Shown here: positions 43,049 to 51,291 of the stretch, in pieces
How positions within the stretch are numbered: position 1 is the stretch's first letter
How the letters are laid out: each line of letters begins with the position of its first letter
From: Actinocrispum wychmicini
GTDB lineage: Bacteria; Actinomycetota; Actinomycetes; Mycobacteriales; Pseudonocardiaceae
Reading direction: 5' to 3'
Assembly: GCF_004345645.1 (NCBI RefSeq)
Contig: NZ_SLWS01000019.1
Location: 62,001-126,000 of the forward strand
Length of the DNA stretch: 64,000 bases
Translations under genes and position numbers: made by a program
The notes under the pieces: model-generated
What the model was told of the DNA's origin: nothing
Database searches by the model: none
The model's input: only the letters and a program-made list of their open reading frames with translations

Positions 43049-43774
43049 GTGCTCTACTTCGCCGAGCTGACGTCACCGCAGGTGGCGGCGCTGCTGGCCG
43101 GACCACGCCGACCGGTGCTGCTGCTTCCCGTCGGCGCGATCGAGCCGCACGGACCACACGCGCCCCTCGGCACCGACCCGCTCATCTCCGCGGGTGTCTG
43201 CGAGCGCGTCGCCCAACGACTGAAAGACCACCCGACGCTGCGCGCGTTGGTCCTGCCGCCACTCCCCTACGGCGTCACGCGGTATGCCGGGGCGTTCCCC
43301 GGAGCTGTGCACGTCAGTGAGGAGACGCTGTACGCGATCGTCACGGACGTGTGCACCTCGTTGATCAACCAGGGTTTCGTGGACATCATCGTGGTGAACA
43401 ACCACTTCGAGCCTGAGCACGTGGCCACGCTGCGACGCGCGACGAACGCGGTGAACGTCGGCTACCTGGACCTGGTCCGGCGGAAGAACGCGGCCCGGTT
43501 GACCGAGGAGTTCCAGACCGGGTCGTGCCACGCCGGCCAGTACGAGACGTCACTGGTGCTGGCGGACCGGCCGGACCTGGTCGACCAGGACCAGATGGCC
43601 GCACTCGCGCCGGTCACCGTGGACATGCCGGCCGCGATGGCCGCCGGACGCACGGACTTCGTCGCCATGGGCATGCCCGACGCGTACTGTGGCTCGCCGG
43701 CGGCCGCGACCGCCGAGGAAGGCCGGCGGACCTTCGACACCTTGACCGACATGGTGCTGGAGCTGATGGCGTGA
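43049..43774 (+). CDS. Creatininase-family amidohydrolase, candidate N-formylkynurenine formamidase
   Basis: A 241-residue member of the creatininase superfamily. The metal ligands line up: LPVGAIEPHGPHAPLGTD gives E32, H34 and D43, VVNNHFEPEH gives H119 and E121, and CHAGQYETS gives a further acid/His pair. The family cleaves C-N amide bonds and includes formamide deformylases. It is divergent from kynA and kynU, shares their control region, and no ordinary kynurenine formamidase (cyclase or alpha/beta-hydrolase type) lies in the cluster. The formamidase role is inferred from that gap. Confidence 0.85.
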   Translation: MLYFAELTSPQVAALLAGPRRPVLLLPVGAIEPHGPHAPLGTDPLISAGVCERVAQRLKDHPTLRALVLPPLPYGVTRYAGAFPGAVHVSEETLYAIVTDVCTSLINQGFVDIIVVNNHFEPEHVATLRRATNAVNVGYLDLVRRKNAARLTEEFQTGSCHAGQYETSLVLADRPDLVDQDQMAALAPVTVDMPAAMAAGRTDFVAMGMPDAYCGSPAAATAEEGRRTFDTLTDMVLELMA

Positions 43775-45249
43775 TGCGGTACGAGGACGTCCCGGCGAGC
43801 TTCAACATCGCGTCCTACTTCGTCGACCGCAATGACCCCGGCCGGACCGCGCTGATCACCGGCGACGGCCCGGTGACGTACGGCGACCTGGCCACCCGCG
43901 TCAACCAGGCGGGCAACGCGTTGCTGGAACTCGGTGTGCGGCAAGGCGACCGGGTGCTCATCGCGATGAGTGACGGCCTGGACTTCGTGGTCGCCTGGTA
44001 CGCGGCGCAGAAGATCGGCGCGGTGACCGCCGAGGTGTACACGTTCCTGCCGGTCAAGGACTACCGGTACTTCGTGGAGTACGTGTCGCCCAAGGTGGTG
44101 CTCGCCGACCGGACGACCGCGGCCAAGCTCATCGAGGCCGGCGCGCCGAACCTGATCGTGGGCCTGGACACCGACCGGCAGCCGAGCGCACTCGCCGCGG
44201 CGCCGACCTCCCGCGACGACGTGGCCATCTGGAAGTTCACCACCGGCAGCACCGGCGCGCCCAAGGCGTGTGTCCTGGCCGCCCGCAGTCCGCTGCTGAG
44301 CTTCGACTGGTACGCGCGCGGCGTCCTGGACATCCGGCCGGACGACGTCGTCCTGCCCGTGCCCAAACTGTTCTTCGGCTACGCCAGGGACATGACCGCG
44401 TTGTTCCCGTTCGGGGTCGGCGGCGCCGGGATCGTGTTCCCGGAACGCACCACAGCGGACCGGATCTTCGAGCTGATCGCCGAGCACCGGCCGACGATCC
44501 TGGTGAACGTGCCCACCATGATGGGCGCGATGGTGTCCCACCCGGACGCGGCCAGGCAGGACCTGAGCTCGCTGCGCCTGTGCACGTCGGCCGGTGAGGC
44601 GCTGCCCGCCGAGCTGCACCGGCGGTGGATGGACACGTTCGGGGTGGAGGTCCTCGACGGCATCGGGTCGTCCGAGGCGTACCACATCTACCTGTCGAAC
44701 CGGCCGGGTGACGCCCGGCGCGGCAGCCTCGGCCAGGTCGTCCCCGGATACCGGGCGCAGGTCGTGGACCTCGACGGCCGGCCGGTGCCCGACGGCGAGG
44801 TCGGCCGGCTGGAGATCACGGGCGAGACGGTCGCGCTGGAGTACTTCCAGGCGCCGGAGAAGACCGCGGCGACGTTCCCTCGGCCGCACACCGTCCGGTC
44901 GGGCGACCTCGTCACCCGTGACCAGGACGGCTTCTTCTACTACCAGGGCCGCGCCGACGACCTGCTGAAAGTCGGCGGCGTGTGGGTGGCGCCGGCGGAG
45001 ATCGAGAACTGCCTGATGGCGCATCCGGCCGTGACGGAGTGCGCGGTGGTCGGCTACCAGGAGAACGGGCTCGTCAAACCGCGGGCTTTCGTGGTGTCTT
45101 CCGACGTCACAGCCGCGGAACTGCAGGATTTCGTCAAGAAGCGGCTGTCACCGCACAAATATCCCCGGGACGTCCAGTTCGTCCCCGAGCTGCCGAAGAC
45201 CGCGTCCGGCAAGCTGGACCGCAGAGCGCTACGAGGAGACTCACCTTGA
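43774..45249 (+). CDS. Aryl-CoA ligase (benzoate/anthranilate-CoA ligase family)
   Basis: A 491-residue acyl-adenylate-forming enzyme. Core motifs: P-loop KFTTGSTGAPKACVLAA, VNVPTMMGAMVSHPD, IGSSEAYHIYLSNRPGD and RSGDLVTRDQDGFFYYQGRA, with the catalytic C-terminal Lys in PKTASGKLDRRALRG. The IGSSEAYHIYLSN pattern is that of benzoate-CoA ligases. Its ATG overlaps the hydrolase stop (TGATG). Anthranilate from KynU is the natural substrate in this setting, giving 2-aminobenzoyl-CoA; other benzoates are possible. Confidence 0.88.
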   Translation: MRYEDVPASFNIASYFVDRNDPGRTALITGDGPVTYGDLATRVNQAGNALLELGVRQGDRVLIAMSDGLDFVVAWYAAQKIGAVTAEVYTFLPVKDYRYFVEYVSPKVVLADRTTAAKLIEAGAPNLIVGLDTDRQPSALAAAPTSRDDVAIWKFTTGSTGAPKACVLAARSPLLSFDWYARGVLDIRPDDVVLPVPKLFFGYARDMTALFPFGVGGAGIVFPERTTADRIFELIAEHRPTILVNVPTMMGAMVSHPDAARQDLSSLRLCTSAGEALPAELHRRWMDTFGVEVLDGIGSSEAYHIYLSNRPGDARRGSLGQVVPGYRAQVVDLDGRPVPDGEVGRLEITGETVALEYFQAPEKTAATFPRPHTVRSGDLVTRDQDGFFYYQGRADDLLKVGGVWVAPAEIENCLMAHPAVTECAVVGYQENGLVKPRAFVVSSDVTAAELQDFVKKRLSPHKYPRDVQFVPELPKTASGKLDRRALRGDSP

Positions 45250-46064
45250 CTTTCCGGGCATCGGCCGCGTTCACCGAGAAGTGGGACCACTTCGACTTCG
45301 AGGTCGCCGACGGCGTCGCCACCGTGACCCTGAACCGGCCGGAGAAGCTCAACGCGTTGACGTTCGATTCGTACGCCGACCTGCGGGACCTGCTGGCCGA
45401 GCTGCCGCACCGGGGCGACGCCCGCGTCCTGGTCATCAGCGGGCAGGGCCGCGGCTTCTGCTCCGGCGGCGACGTCGAGGAGATCATCGGCGAGCTGCGC
45501 AAGATGGCCCCGGCGCAGCTGCTGGAGTTCACCCGGATGACCGGCGCGGTGGTGAAGGCGCTCCGCGAGTGCCCGCTGCCGGTGATCGCCGCGGTGAACG
45601 GGATCGCCGCCGGCGCCGGCTCGGTGATCGCCCTGGCCAGCGACTTCCGGCTGCTCGCCCGGAACGCGGCGTTCGCGTTCCTGTTCACCAAGGTCGGGCT
45701 GGCCGGCGCGGACATGGGCTCGGCGTACCTGCTGCCCCGGCTGGTCGGCCTCGGCCGGGCCACCGAGCTGCTGATCCTCGGCGACAAGGTGGACTCGGCC
45801 ACCGCCGAACGCATCGGCCTGGCCACCCGGGTCGTGGACGACCTGGCAGGCGAGGCGGCCGCGCTGGCCCGTCGCCTGGCCGACGGCCCCGCGCTGGCGT
45901 ACTCCACGACCAAGGTCCTGCTCACCCGGGAACTGGACATGGACCTGGGCTCGGCCATCGAACTGGAGGCGATCACGCAGGCGTTGCTGATGAAGAGCGA
46001 CGACCACGCCGAGTTCTACGCGGCCTGGGCGGCCGGCCGCGCCCCCCTCTGGACCGGGCGCTGA
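45246..46064 (+). CDS. Enoyl-CoA hydratase/isomerase family protein
   Basis: A 272-residue crotonase-fold enzyme. Oxyanion-hole segments VISGQGRGFCSGGDVEEIIG and VNGIAAGAGSVIALASDFRL are clear; the position usually holding one catalytic Glu is in TKVGLAGADMGSAYLLPRLV, where Asp/Ala replace the usual GxxPE-type residues, so the reaction may not be simple hydration. The TTG start at 45246 overlaps the ligase stop (TTGA) and has GAGGAG upstream. It should act on the aryl-CoA or a ring-opened product; no monooxygenase is nearby. Confidence 0.85.
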   Translation: MTFRASAAFTEKWDHFDFEVADGVATVTLNRPEKLNALTFDSYADLRDLLAELPHRGDARVLVISGQGRGFCSGGDVEEIIGELRKMAPAQLLEFTRMTGAVVKALRECPLPVIAAVNGIAAGAGSVIALASDFRLLARNAAFAFLFTKVGLAGADMGSAYLLPRLVGLGRATELLILGDKVDSATAERIGLATRVVDDLAGEAAALARRLADGPALAYSTTKVLLTRELDMDLGSAIELEAITQALLMKSDDHAEFYAAWAAGRAPLWTGR

Positions 46065-46082
46065 CTCTGCCGATCCCGCCCC

Positions 46083-46269
46083 ACTAGTGGTTGCGACCGG
46101 AGGTTCGTTGGGGGTATTCGGCGGATCCAGGTTTCCAGCCGAGGTTGATCAGCACAGCCGTGCCGGACGAAGGGGCTTGTACCGGGTTGTACCAGTGCCT
46201 TTGGCCGGTGCGGCCAGCGGGAAGCTGGGCCGTCGAGACCCCCGACGAACTTCCGGTCGTGACCACTAA
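46083..46269 (+). repeat. Structured three-stem element, copy 2
   Basis: Bounded by CTAGTGG (46084) and CCACTAA (46269). The arms pair over 31 positions: 26 Watson-Crick, four that are G-U/U-G in a plus-strand RNA, and one terminal mismatch. Inner stems: CCAGGTTTCC with GGGAAGCTGG, and GCCGTGCCGG with CCGGTGCGGC, around a loop with GTACCGGGTTGTAC. Compared with copy 1 the left arms have equal length but differ at about 15 of 32 positions, each change matched in the right arm. It ends 43 nt before the prcB-type start, in the same orientation, so it may lie in that gene's leader. Confidence 0.8.
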
Positions 46270-46311
46270 GCTGGTGTGGACGGTGCTTTCGGCGAGCGGA
46301 AAGAGCGAGGG

Positions 46312-47100
46312 ATGACTGCGGAGCCCACATTCTCCATGGACGTGACCAACTCCTCGTTCTTCAGCCACCTGCAGGCGCACGCCCCCGAGCTGCTGCCCTG
46401 GAACAGGCGTATCGAGCACCCCCTGGACAACGTCCCACACGGCACGACCGTGCTCGCCGTGGCGCACGCGGACGGCGTGCTGTTGGCCGGCGACCGGCGG
46501 GCCACCGCGGGCAACCTGATCGCCCAGCGGGACCTGGACAAGGTCTACCCGGCGGACGACCACTCCGGGATCGCCTTCGCCGGGACCGTCGGCCTGGCGG
46601 TCGAGATGGTGAAGCTGTTCCAGGTCGAACTGGAGCAGTACGACCGGATCGAAGGTGTTCAACTGTCCATCGAGGGCAAGGTGAACAGGCTCGGCGCCAT
46701 GATCCGCGCCAACCTGGCCGCGGCCGAGCAGGGCATGGCCGTGATCCCGCTGTTCGCCGGCTGGGACCAGCGGCGGAACACCGGCCGGATCTTCAGCACG
46801 GACATCACCGGCCACGTCACCGAGGACAAGGACTACGAATCGGTCGGCTCGGGCTCCTACTTCGCCAAAGGCGCGTTGAAGAAGCTCTGGCGTCCCGGCC
46901 TGACCGAGGCCGGAGCCGCCCGGATCTGCGTGGAAGCCCTGTACGACGCGGCCGACGACGACAGCGCCACCGGCGGCCCGGACCTGGTCCGCCGCCTCTT
47001 CCCGCTGCTGGCCACGGTGACCGCCGACGGCTACCGCCAGTTCACCAACGAGGAATCAGGCGCGATCGCCGAAGCGGTCATCGCCGACCGGTCCCGCTGA
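46312..47100 (+). CDS. Proteasome beta subunit paralog (PrcB-like), not paired with prcA
   Basis: A 262-residue N-terminal-nucleophile protease subunit. A 44-residue propeptide ends VPHG, and the mature chain begins TTVLAVAHADGVLLAGDRRA. Catalytic residues are in register with proteasome beta chains: T45 (T1), D61 (D17) and K77 (K33). QGMAVIPLFAGWDQRRNTGR and VGSGSYFAKGALKKLW also match PrcB. The ATG at 46312 has a GAGCGAGGG site. Unusually there is no prcA, pup, dop or mpa next to it, so it may be an extra beta chain or work alone. Its 3' end overlaps cbiG by 45 nt on the opposite strand. Confidence 0.88.
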   Translation: MTAEPTFSMDVTNSSFFSHLQAHAPELLPWNRRIEHPLDNVPHGTTVLAVAHADGVLLAGDRRATAGNLIAQRDLDKVYPADDHSGIAFAGTVGLAVEMVKLFQVELEQYDRIEGVQLSIEGKVNRLGAMIRANLAAAEQGMAVIPLFAGWDQRRNTGRIFSTDITGHVTEDKDYESVGSGSYFAKGALKKLWRPGLTEAGAARICVEALYDAADDDSATGGPDLVRRLFPLLATVTADGYRQFTNEESGAIAEAVIADRSR

Positions 47101-48090
47101 GGGCAGGATTCGGGCGGCGGCCACGGTCACGTTGCCGATGCTGGTTTTCGGGGCGGCCAGTTCGGCCCGGCCGCCCAGTTCCCGGGCGGTCAGCAGCGCG
47201 GCGGCCTCGGCGACGCTCGGCGTCCCGACCTCTTCCGCCACCGTCACCGACGGGTTCGGCACCGCCACGGCAGCCAGTTCCGCCGCGGTCCGAAGGGCGA
47301 GCGGGGGTACGCAGCCGTCTCGTTCGCTGTGCCAGAAGGACCAGTCCTCCAACGCCGACTGGATGCCCTGCTCGCCGGCCTTCGCGTCCACGGTGGCGAA
47401 CGACCGGACCGCACGCGGATCCAGGGAGTGCTCGGATTCCAGCAGTCCCAACGCTTCGGTGACCGCTGACGCCGGCACACCGCGGCTGGCGCCGACTCCG
47501 ACGACCAGTGTTCGCGGGATGAGTCGCAGCACGTTCCCGCGCGGGCGCACAGTGGGCACCCTGTCGTCGATCACGACCGTCCACTCGGTCTCGTAGTTGT
47601 CCGGCTGGAGGTTTCCGGGCAGGTCGGGCAAGGGCAGGCCCAACGGGTTCAGCAGGCGCACCGGGTCGCCGCTGACCACGGCCGCTCCGCACGCCGTGAG
47701 GTCGCCGTCGACCGCGGCCTCAAGGGCCTCCACCAGTTCGTCCACAGGGGACGCTCCGATGAAGTCCGAAGTGGACACCGCGACGCAGTCCGGCAGCACG
47801 TCGGCGATCTGGTACGCGACCGGGTTCCCCGCGGCCGTCAAGGCCACCGCGTACCCGTCGTGCACGCACACCACACCGGGGTCGGTGTACCGGCCTTCGA
47901 TCAGGGGCGCGACCAACCGGATCGCCGCCCCCGCTCCCATGAAGAACACCGCGGTGCCCAGCTCCGGCCACATCCGGACCAGCGTGGGCCGCAGTGGCCG
48001 GCCCACCACCACGGCGTCGGTGCCCAGCCCGACGGCGACCTCGCCCGCGACCCGTTCGGCCGCGGCCGTCGCCGCGAACAGCCCGATCAC
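47056..48090 (-). CDS. cbiG: Cobalt-precorrin-5A hydrolase (CbiG)
   Basis: A 344-residue protein with the CbiG N-terminal and linker regions (FMGAGAAIRLVAPLIEGRYT, DPGVVCVHDGYAVALTAAG) and C-terminal CbiG/CobE domain (LVVGVGASRGVPASAVTEAL, FATVDAKAGEQGIQSALED). It opens the ring-contraction lactone in the corrin pathway. The GTG at 48090 overlaps the cobL stop (GTGA) with GGGGCGAG upstream; an in-frame GTG at 48102 is the alternative. The 3' end runs 45 nt into the convergent prcB-type gene. Confidence 0.88.
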   Translation of the reverse strand: MIGLFAATAAAERVAGEVAVGLGTDAVVVGRPLRPTLVRMWPELGTAVFFMGAGAAIRLVAPLIEGRYTDPGVVCVHDGYAVALTAAGNPVAYQIADVLPDCVAVSTSDFIGASPVDELVEALEAAVDGDLTACGAAVVSGDPVRLLNPLGLPLPDLPGNLQPDNYETEWTVVIDDRVPTVRPRGNVLRLIPRTLVVGVGASRGVPASAVTEALGLLESEHSLDPRAVRSFATVDAKAGEQGIQSALEDWSFWHSERDGCVPPLALRTAAELAAVAVPNPSVTVAEEVGTPSVAEAAALLTARELGGRAELAAPKTSIGNVTVAAARILPSAGPVGDDRFGDRA

Positions 48091-49235
48091 CGCTCGCCCC
48101 ACACCACGGTCACCGGATCCACCGCCGCCAACCGGGTACCGCCGTCCGGCAGTTCCGCCAGCCGCGCCGCCGACAACTGGCAGCCCGACACCGTGTAGCC
48201 CGCCGACGCGAGCGCCGACCGGGTCGCGGCGACCCGGTCGATGGACGGCAGGGCGACCACGATTCGCGAGGCTTCGACCGACACACAGGCCCTGAGGACG
48301 GCTTCACCGCCGCCACCGACGAACACCGCGTCGGGTTTCGGCAAGGTGCTGATCGCGGCCAGCAACTCGGCTTCCACCACCCGAACGTCCACATTGTACT
48401 GACTGGCGTTGGCCATGATCCGCAAGCACTGCATGGGATCCCGTTCCACCGCGAGCACCGCCGACCCCAGCCGCGCGCACTCGACCGCGACCGCGCCCGA
48501 CCCAGCGCCGACATCCCACACCAGGGTGCCCGGTCCGGGTGCCAGCCGAGGCAACGCGAGCGCCCGAACCTCGGCGGTCGTCACCAGGCCGTCGCGATGC
48601 GAGAAGTCGTCCTCGCTGAACGCCCAGCCGCCGGACAGTGGTCGCGCACCGGCGATCCACCCGCTCGACGGAACCACGTCCGCCTCCGCCAGGCACAGCA
48701 CCAGGGTCGGTTCGGGCCACTTCCGGCCGGCCGCCGCCACAGTGTCCATAGTGGACGCGCCGTCGTCGGTCAGCACCACGAGCGACCGGCGCCATCCGCC
48801 GAGCCCCACCGCCAGTTCGGCCGGGTTGACCCCGAGCACCGCGACGGCGGACTGGGCCCGGCACACGTTCAGCGCCCGTTTGAGATCCGTGCCGTCCACC
48901 ACCGTGACGTCGTCCGACGGCCGCCCGATCGCCGCGACCAGCCGCTGCAACGCGGACACCGCGGGCAGGACGGTCAACCGGACACCTTTCTCCCGCAAGG
49001 TCCGAACCACCCCGAAGAACCCGGGGTCGCCGTCCGCCAACACCACGGCACGCGTCGCCGCCTGCAGGTCTGCCGCTGCCACACCGTCCACATCGAGCGT
49101 GCGCACACCGTCGGGAGCGTGGTCAGCGAGGTGCCGTTGGGCTCCTACGACCAGGTCCGCTGCATTCACGGTGTCGGCACCGCCAGGTGGGAGGGTCTTG
49201 CCGTCGACCCCGATCACAGTCACGGTCACAGCCAT
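48087..49235 (-). CDS. cobL: Precorrin-6Y C5,15-methyltransferase (decarboxylating), CbiE-CbiT fusion
   Basis: A 382-residue bifunctional enzyme. Residues about 1-200 are the CbiE tetrapyrrole methylase (VTVIGVDGKTLPPGGADTVN, VVLADGDPGFFGVVRTLREK). Residues about 215-382 are the CbiT methyltransferase/decarboxylase with the SAM motif LVWDVGAGSGAVAVECARLG, AVERDP and DAVFVGGGGE. It starts 10 nt downstream of cobB and overlaps cbiG. Confidence 0.92.
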   Translation of the reverse strand: MAVTVTVIGVDGKTLPPGGADTVNAADLVVGAQRHLADHAPDGVRTLDVDGVAAADLQAATRAVVLADGDPGFFGVVRTLREKGVRLTVLPAVSALQRLVAAIGRPSDDVTVVDGTDLKRALNVCRAQSAVAVLGVNPAELAVGLGGWRRSLVVLTDDGASTMDTVAAAGRKWPEPTLVLCLAEADVVPSSGWIAGARPLSGGWAFSEDDFSHRDGLVTTAEVRALALPRLAPGPGTLVWDVGAGSGAVAVECARLGSAVLAVERDPMQCLRIMANASQYNVDVRVVEAELLAAISTLPKPDAVFVGGGGEAVLRACVSVEASRIVVALPSIDRVAATRSALASAGYTVSGCQLSAARLAELPDGGTRLAAVDPVTVVWGER

Positions 49236-49245
49236 ACCCTGCCAC

Positions 49246-50673
49246 TCATGTGCACGCGCGCACGAACCGGGCTATCGCCCCGGGGTTGCCGGCGGGATGA
49301 GTGTGCAGGTAGGAGGCGTGTATGCGACCGCATACAAAGCCCTCCCGGACGACAACACCCTCGCGGTCACGCCACACCCACGCGGCCTGGTCCGCGCGCG
49401 GCGGGCGCACGACCGTCCGGTGGAACTCGTGGCCGGTCCACCGCGTGCCCTCAGCGCACAGCACCGACGTGCCGGGGGCGACCGCGTCCCGATAACCCAG
49501 GGACAGGCTGGGCGTCATCTCGGCCGTGGCGTCGAGCACCCCACACATCGGGTGCCCGTCCAGGCTCTTGACCAGGAACAACAGCCCGCCGCACTCGGCG
49601 TGCACGGGCCCGTCGAACGCCTTGAGCGCCTGCCGCAGCGAACTGTTCGCGGACAGTGCCTCCGCGTGTTGCTCGGGAAACCCGCCGGGCAACACAACCC
49701 CACGCGTGCCCGCGGGCAGCTCAGGATCCCGCAACGGGTCGAAGACAGCCACGTCGGCGCCGGCCGCGCGCAGGATCTCGACATGCTCGGCGTAACCGAA
49801 CGTGAAAGCGGCCCCACCAGCGACCGCGACGACCGGACGTGACCCGCCACGATCCACCGCGACGGCCGTGCCTGACCTGCCGCCCTCCAGCGCGACAGCC
49901 GTACTTGACCCGCCCACCTCGATCGTCGGCCGTCCTTCGCCGGCAGCGACCTCGGGGCGCCACGGCTCGGTGTCCAGCGGCGCCGCCGTGGCGGCCACCT
50001 TGACCACCGCGTCCAGGTCGACGCCGCCGGCCACGAGCCGGGCCATGATGTCGATCACCCGGACCGCCTCCGGGCCGTGCTCGGCCGCCGTGACCAGGCC
50101 GAGGTGCCGGGACGGCACCGCCATCGCGTCCTCCCGGCGCAACGCGCCCAGCAGCGGCAGCCCCACCTCGGCACACGCGCCGGCCAGGATCTCCGCGTGG
50201 TACGTCGACCCGACCCGGTTGGCGATCACGCCGGCCAACGTCACGTCCGGGTCGAACGCGCGGAAGCCGTGCACGAGCGCGGCCATGCTCCGGGCCTGCC
50301 CCCACGCGTCCACGACGAGCAGCACCGGGGCGCGCAGCAGCTTGGCCAGGTGCGCGGTCGAGCCGAAGTCCGCGGTGGGGTGCCGGCCGTCGAACATCCC
50401 CATCACGCCCTCGATGACCGCGATGTCCGTGCCCAGCGCGCCGTGTGCGAACAGCGGCGCCACCAGTGACTCGCCGACCAGGACCGGGTCCAGGTTGCGG
50501 CCCGGCCGGCCGGCGGCCAGCGTGTGGTAGCCCGGGTCGATGTAGTCCGGCCCGACTTTGAACGGCGCCACTTTCGTGCCACGCCGTCTCAACGCGGCCA
50601 TCAGCCCGGTGGCCACCGTGGTCTTGCCTGTGCCGGACGCCGGGGCGGCGATGACGACCCGGGGGATCACCAT
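49246..50673 (-). CDS. cobB: Cobyrinate a,c-diamide synthase
   Basis: A 475-residue ATP-dependent amidase. Residues about 1-235 are the synthetase domain (VVIAAPASGTGKTTVATGLM, KVGPDYIDPGYHTLAAGRPG); residues about 270-475 are the class I glutamine amidotransferase domain with GPVHAECGGLLFLVKSLDG (nucleophile Cys) and the C-terminal SYLHTHPAGNPG. The linker carries an unusual local repeat: GGSSTAVALE, GGRSGTAVAVD and GGSRPVVAVAGG follow one another, as if the strand opening the second domain had been duplicated twice. It overlaps cobO by 7 nt. Confidence 0.92.
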   Translation of the reverse strand: MVIPRVVIAAPASGTGKTTVATGLMAALRRRGTKVAPFKVGPDYIDPGYHTLAAGRPGRNLDPVLVGESLVAPLFAHGALGTDIAVIEGVMGMFDGRHPTADFGSTAHLAKLLRAPVLLVVDAWGQARSMAALVHGFRAFDPDVTLAGVIANRVGSTYHAEILAGACAEVGLPLLGALRREDAMAVPSRHLGLVTAAEHGPEAVRVIDIMARLVAGGVDLDAVVKVAATAAPLDTEPWRPEVAAGEGRPTIEVGGSSTAVALEGGRSGTAVAVDRGGSRPVVAVAGGAAFTFGYAEHVEILRAAGADVAVFDPLRDPELPAGTRGVVLPGGFPEQHAEALSANSSLRQALKAFDGPVHAECGGLLFLVKSLDGHPMCGVLDATAEMTPSLSLGYRDAVAPGTSVLCAEGTRWTGHEFHRTVVRPPRADQAAWVWRDREGVVVREGFVCGRIHASYLHTHPAGNPGAIARFVRACT

Positions 50674-51281
50674 TCGATGCCCCGCTGGCCCTTCTGGCCG
50701 GCGTCCATCGGGTGCTTCACCTTGGTCATGGTGACGACCAGGTCGGCCGCGTCCACCAACGCCTGCGGCGCGTTCCGGCCGGTGATCACGACATGCTGGT
50801 TGCCGGGCCGGTCGGCCAGGGTGGACACCACCTCGGCCACGTCGATCCAGCCCCAGTGCAGCGGGTACGTGAACTCGTCCAGCACGTACAGCCGGTGCTG
50901 CTCGGCGGCCAGCCGGCGGGCTATCTCGCGCCAGCCCTCCAGCGCGGCGGCGGCATGATCTTCAGTTGTGCCCTGCTTGCGGGACCAGGACCAGCCTTCG
51001 CCCATCTTGTGCCACTCCACCGGCGCACCCTCCCCTGTGTCCTGGTGCAGCCGGTCAAGGGCGCGGAAGGCGTTCTCCTCACCTACTTTCCACTTCGCGG
51101 ACTTGACGAACTGGAAAACGCCGATCGGCCAGCCTTGGTTCCACGCCCGCAGGGCCAATCCGAACGCGGCGGTGGATTTCCCCTTCATCTCGCCGGTGTG
51201 CAGCATCAGCAGCGGCCGGGTCCGGCGTTGCCGGGTGGTCAGGCCGTCCTCCGGGGTGACGGCCGGTTTTCCTTGGGGCAC
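50667..51281 (-). CDS. cobO: Cob(I)yrinic acid a,c-diamide adenosyltransferase
   Basis: A 204-residue CobA/CobO/BtuR-type ATPase. P-loop MLHTGEMKGKSTAAFGLALR, then IGVFQFVKSAKWKVGEENAF, LYVLDEFTYPLHWGWIDVAE and VVITGRNAPQALVDAADLVV. GTG start at 51281 with GAGGAGA upstream; the frame beyond lies in the chelatase gene. It attaches the adenosyl group to the corrin cobalt. 10 nt after the chelatase gene. Confidence 0.93.
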   Translation of the reverse strand: MPQGKPAVTPEDGLTTRQRRTRPLLMLHTGEMKGKSTAAFGLALRAWNQGWPIGVFQFVKSAKWKVGEENAFRALDRLHQDTGEGAPVEWHKMGEGWSWSRKQGTTEDHAAAALEGWREIARRLAAEQHRLYVLDEFTYPLHWGWIDVAEVVSTLADRPGNQHVVITGRNAPQALVDAADLVVTMTKVKHPMDAGQKGQRGIEW

Positions 51282-51291
51282 TTGACTCTCC

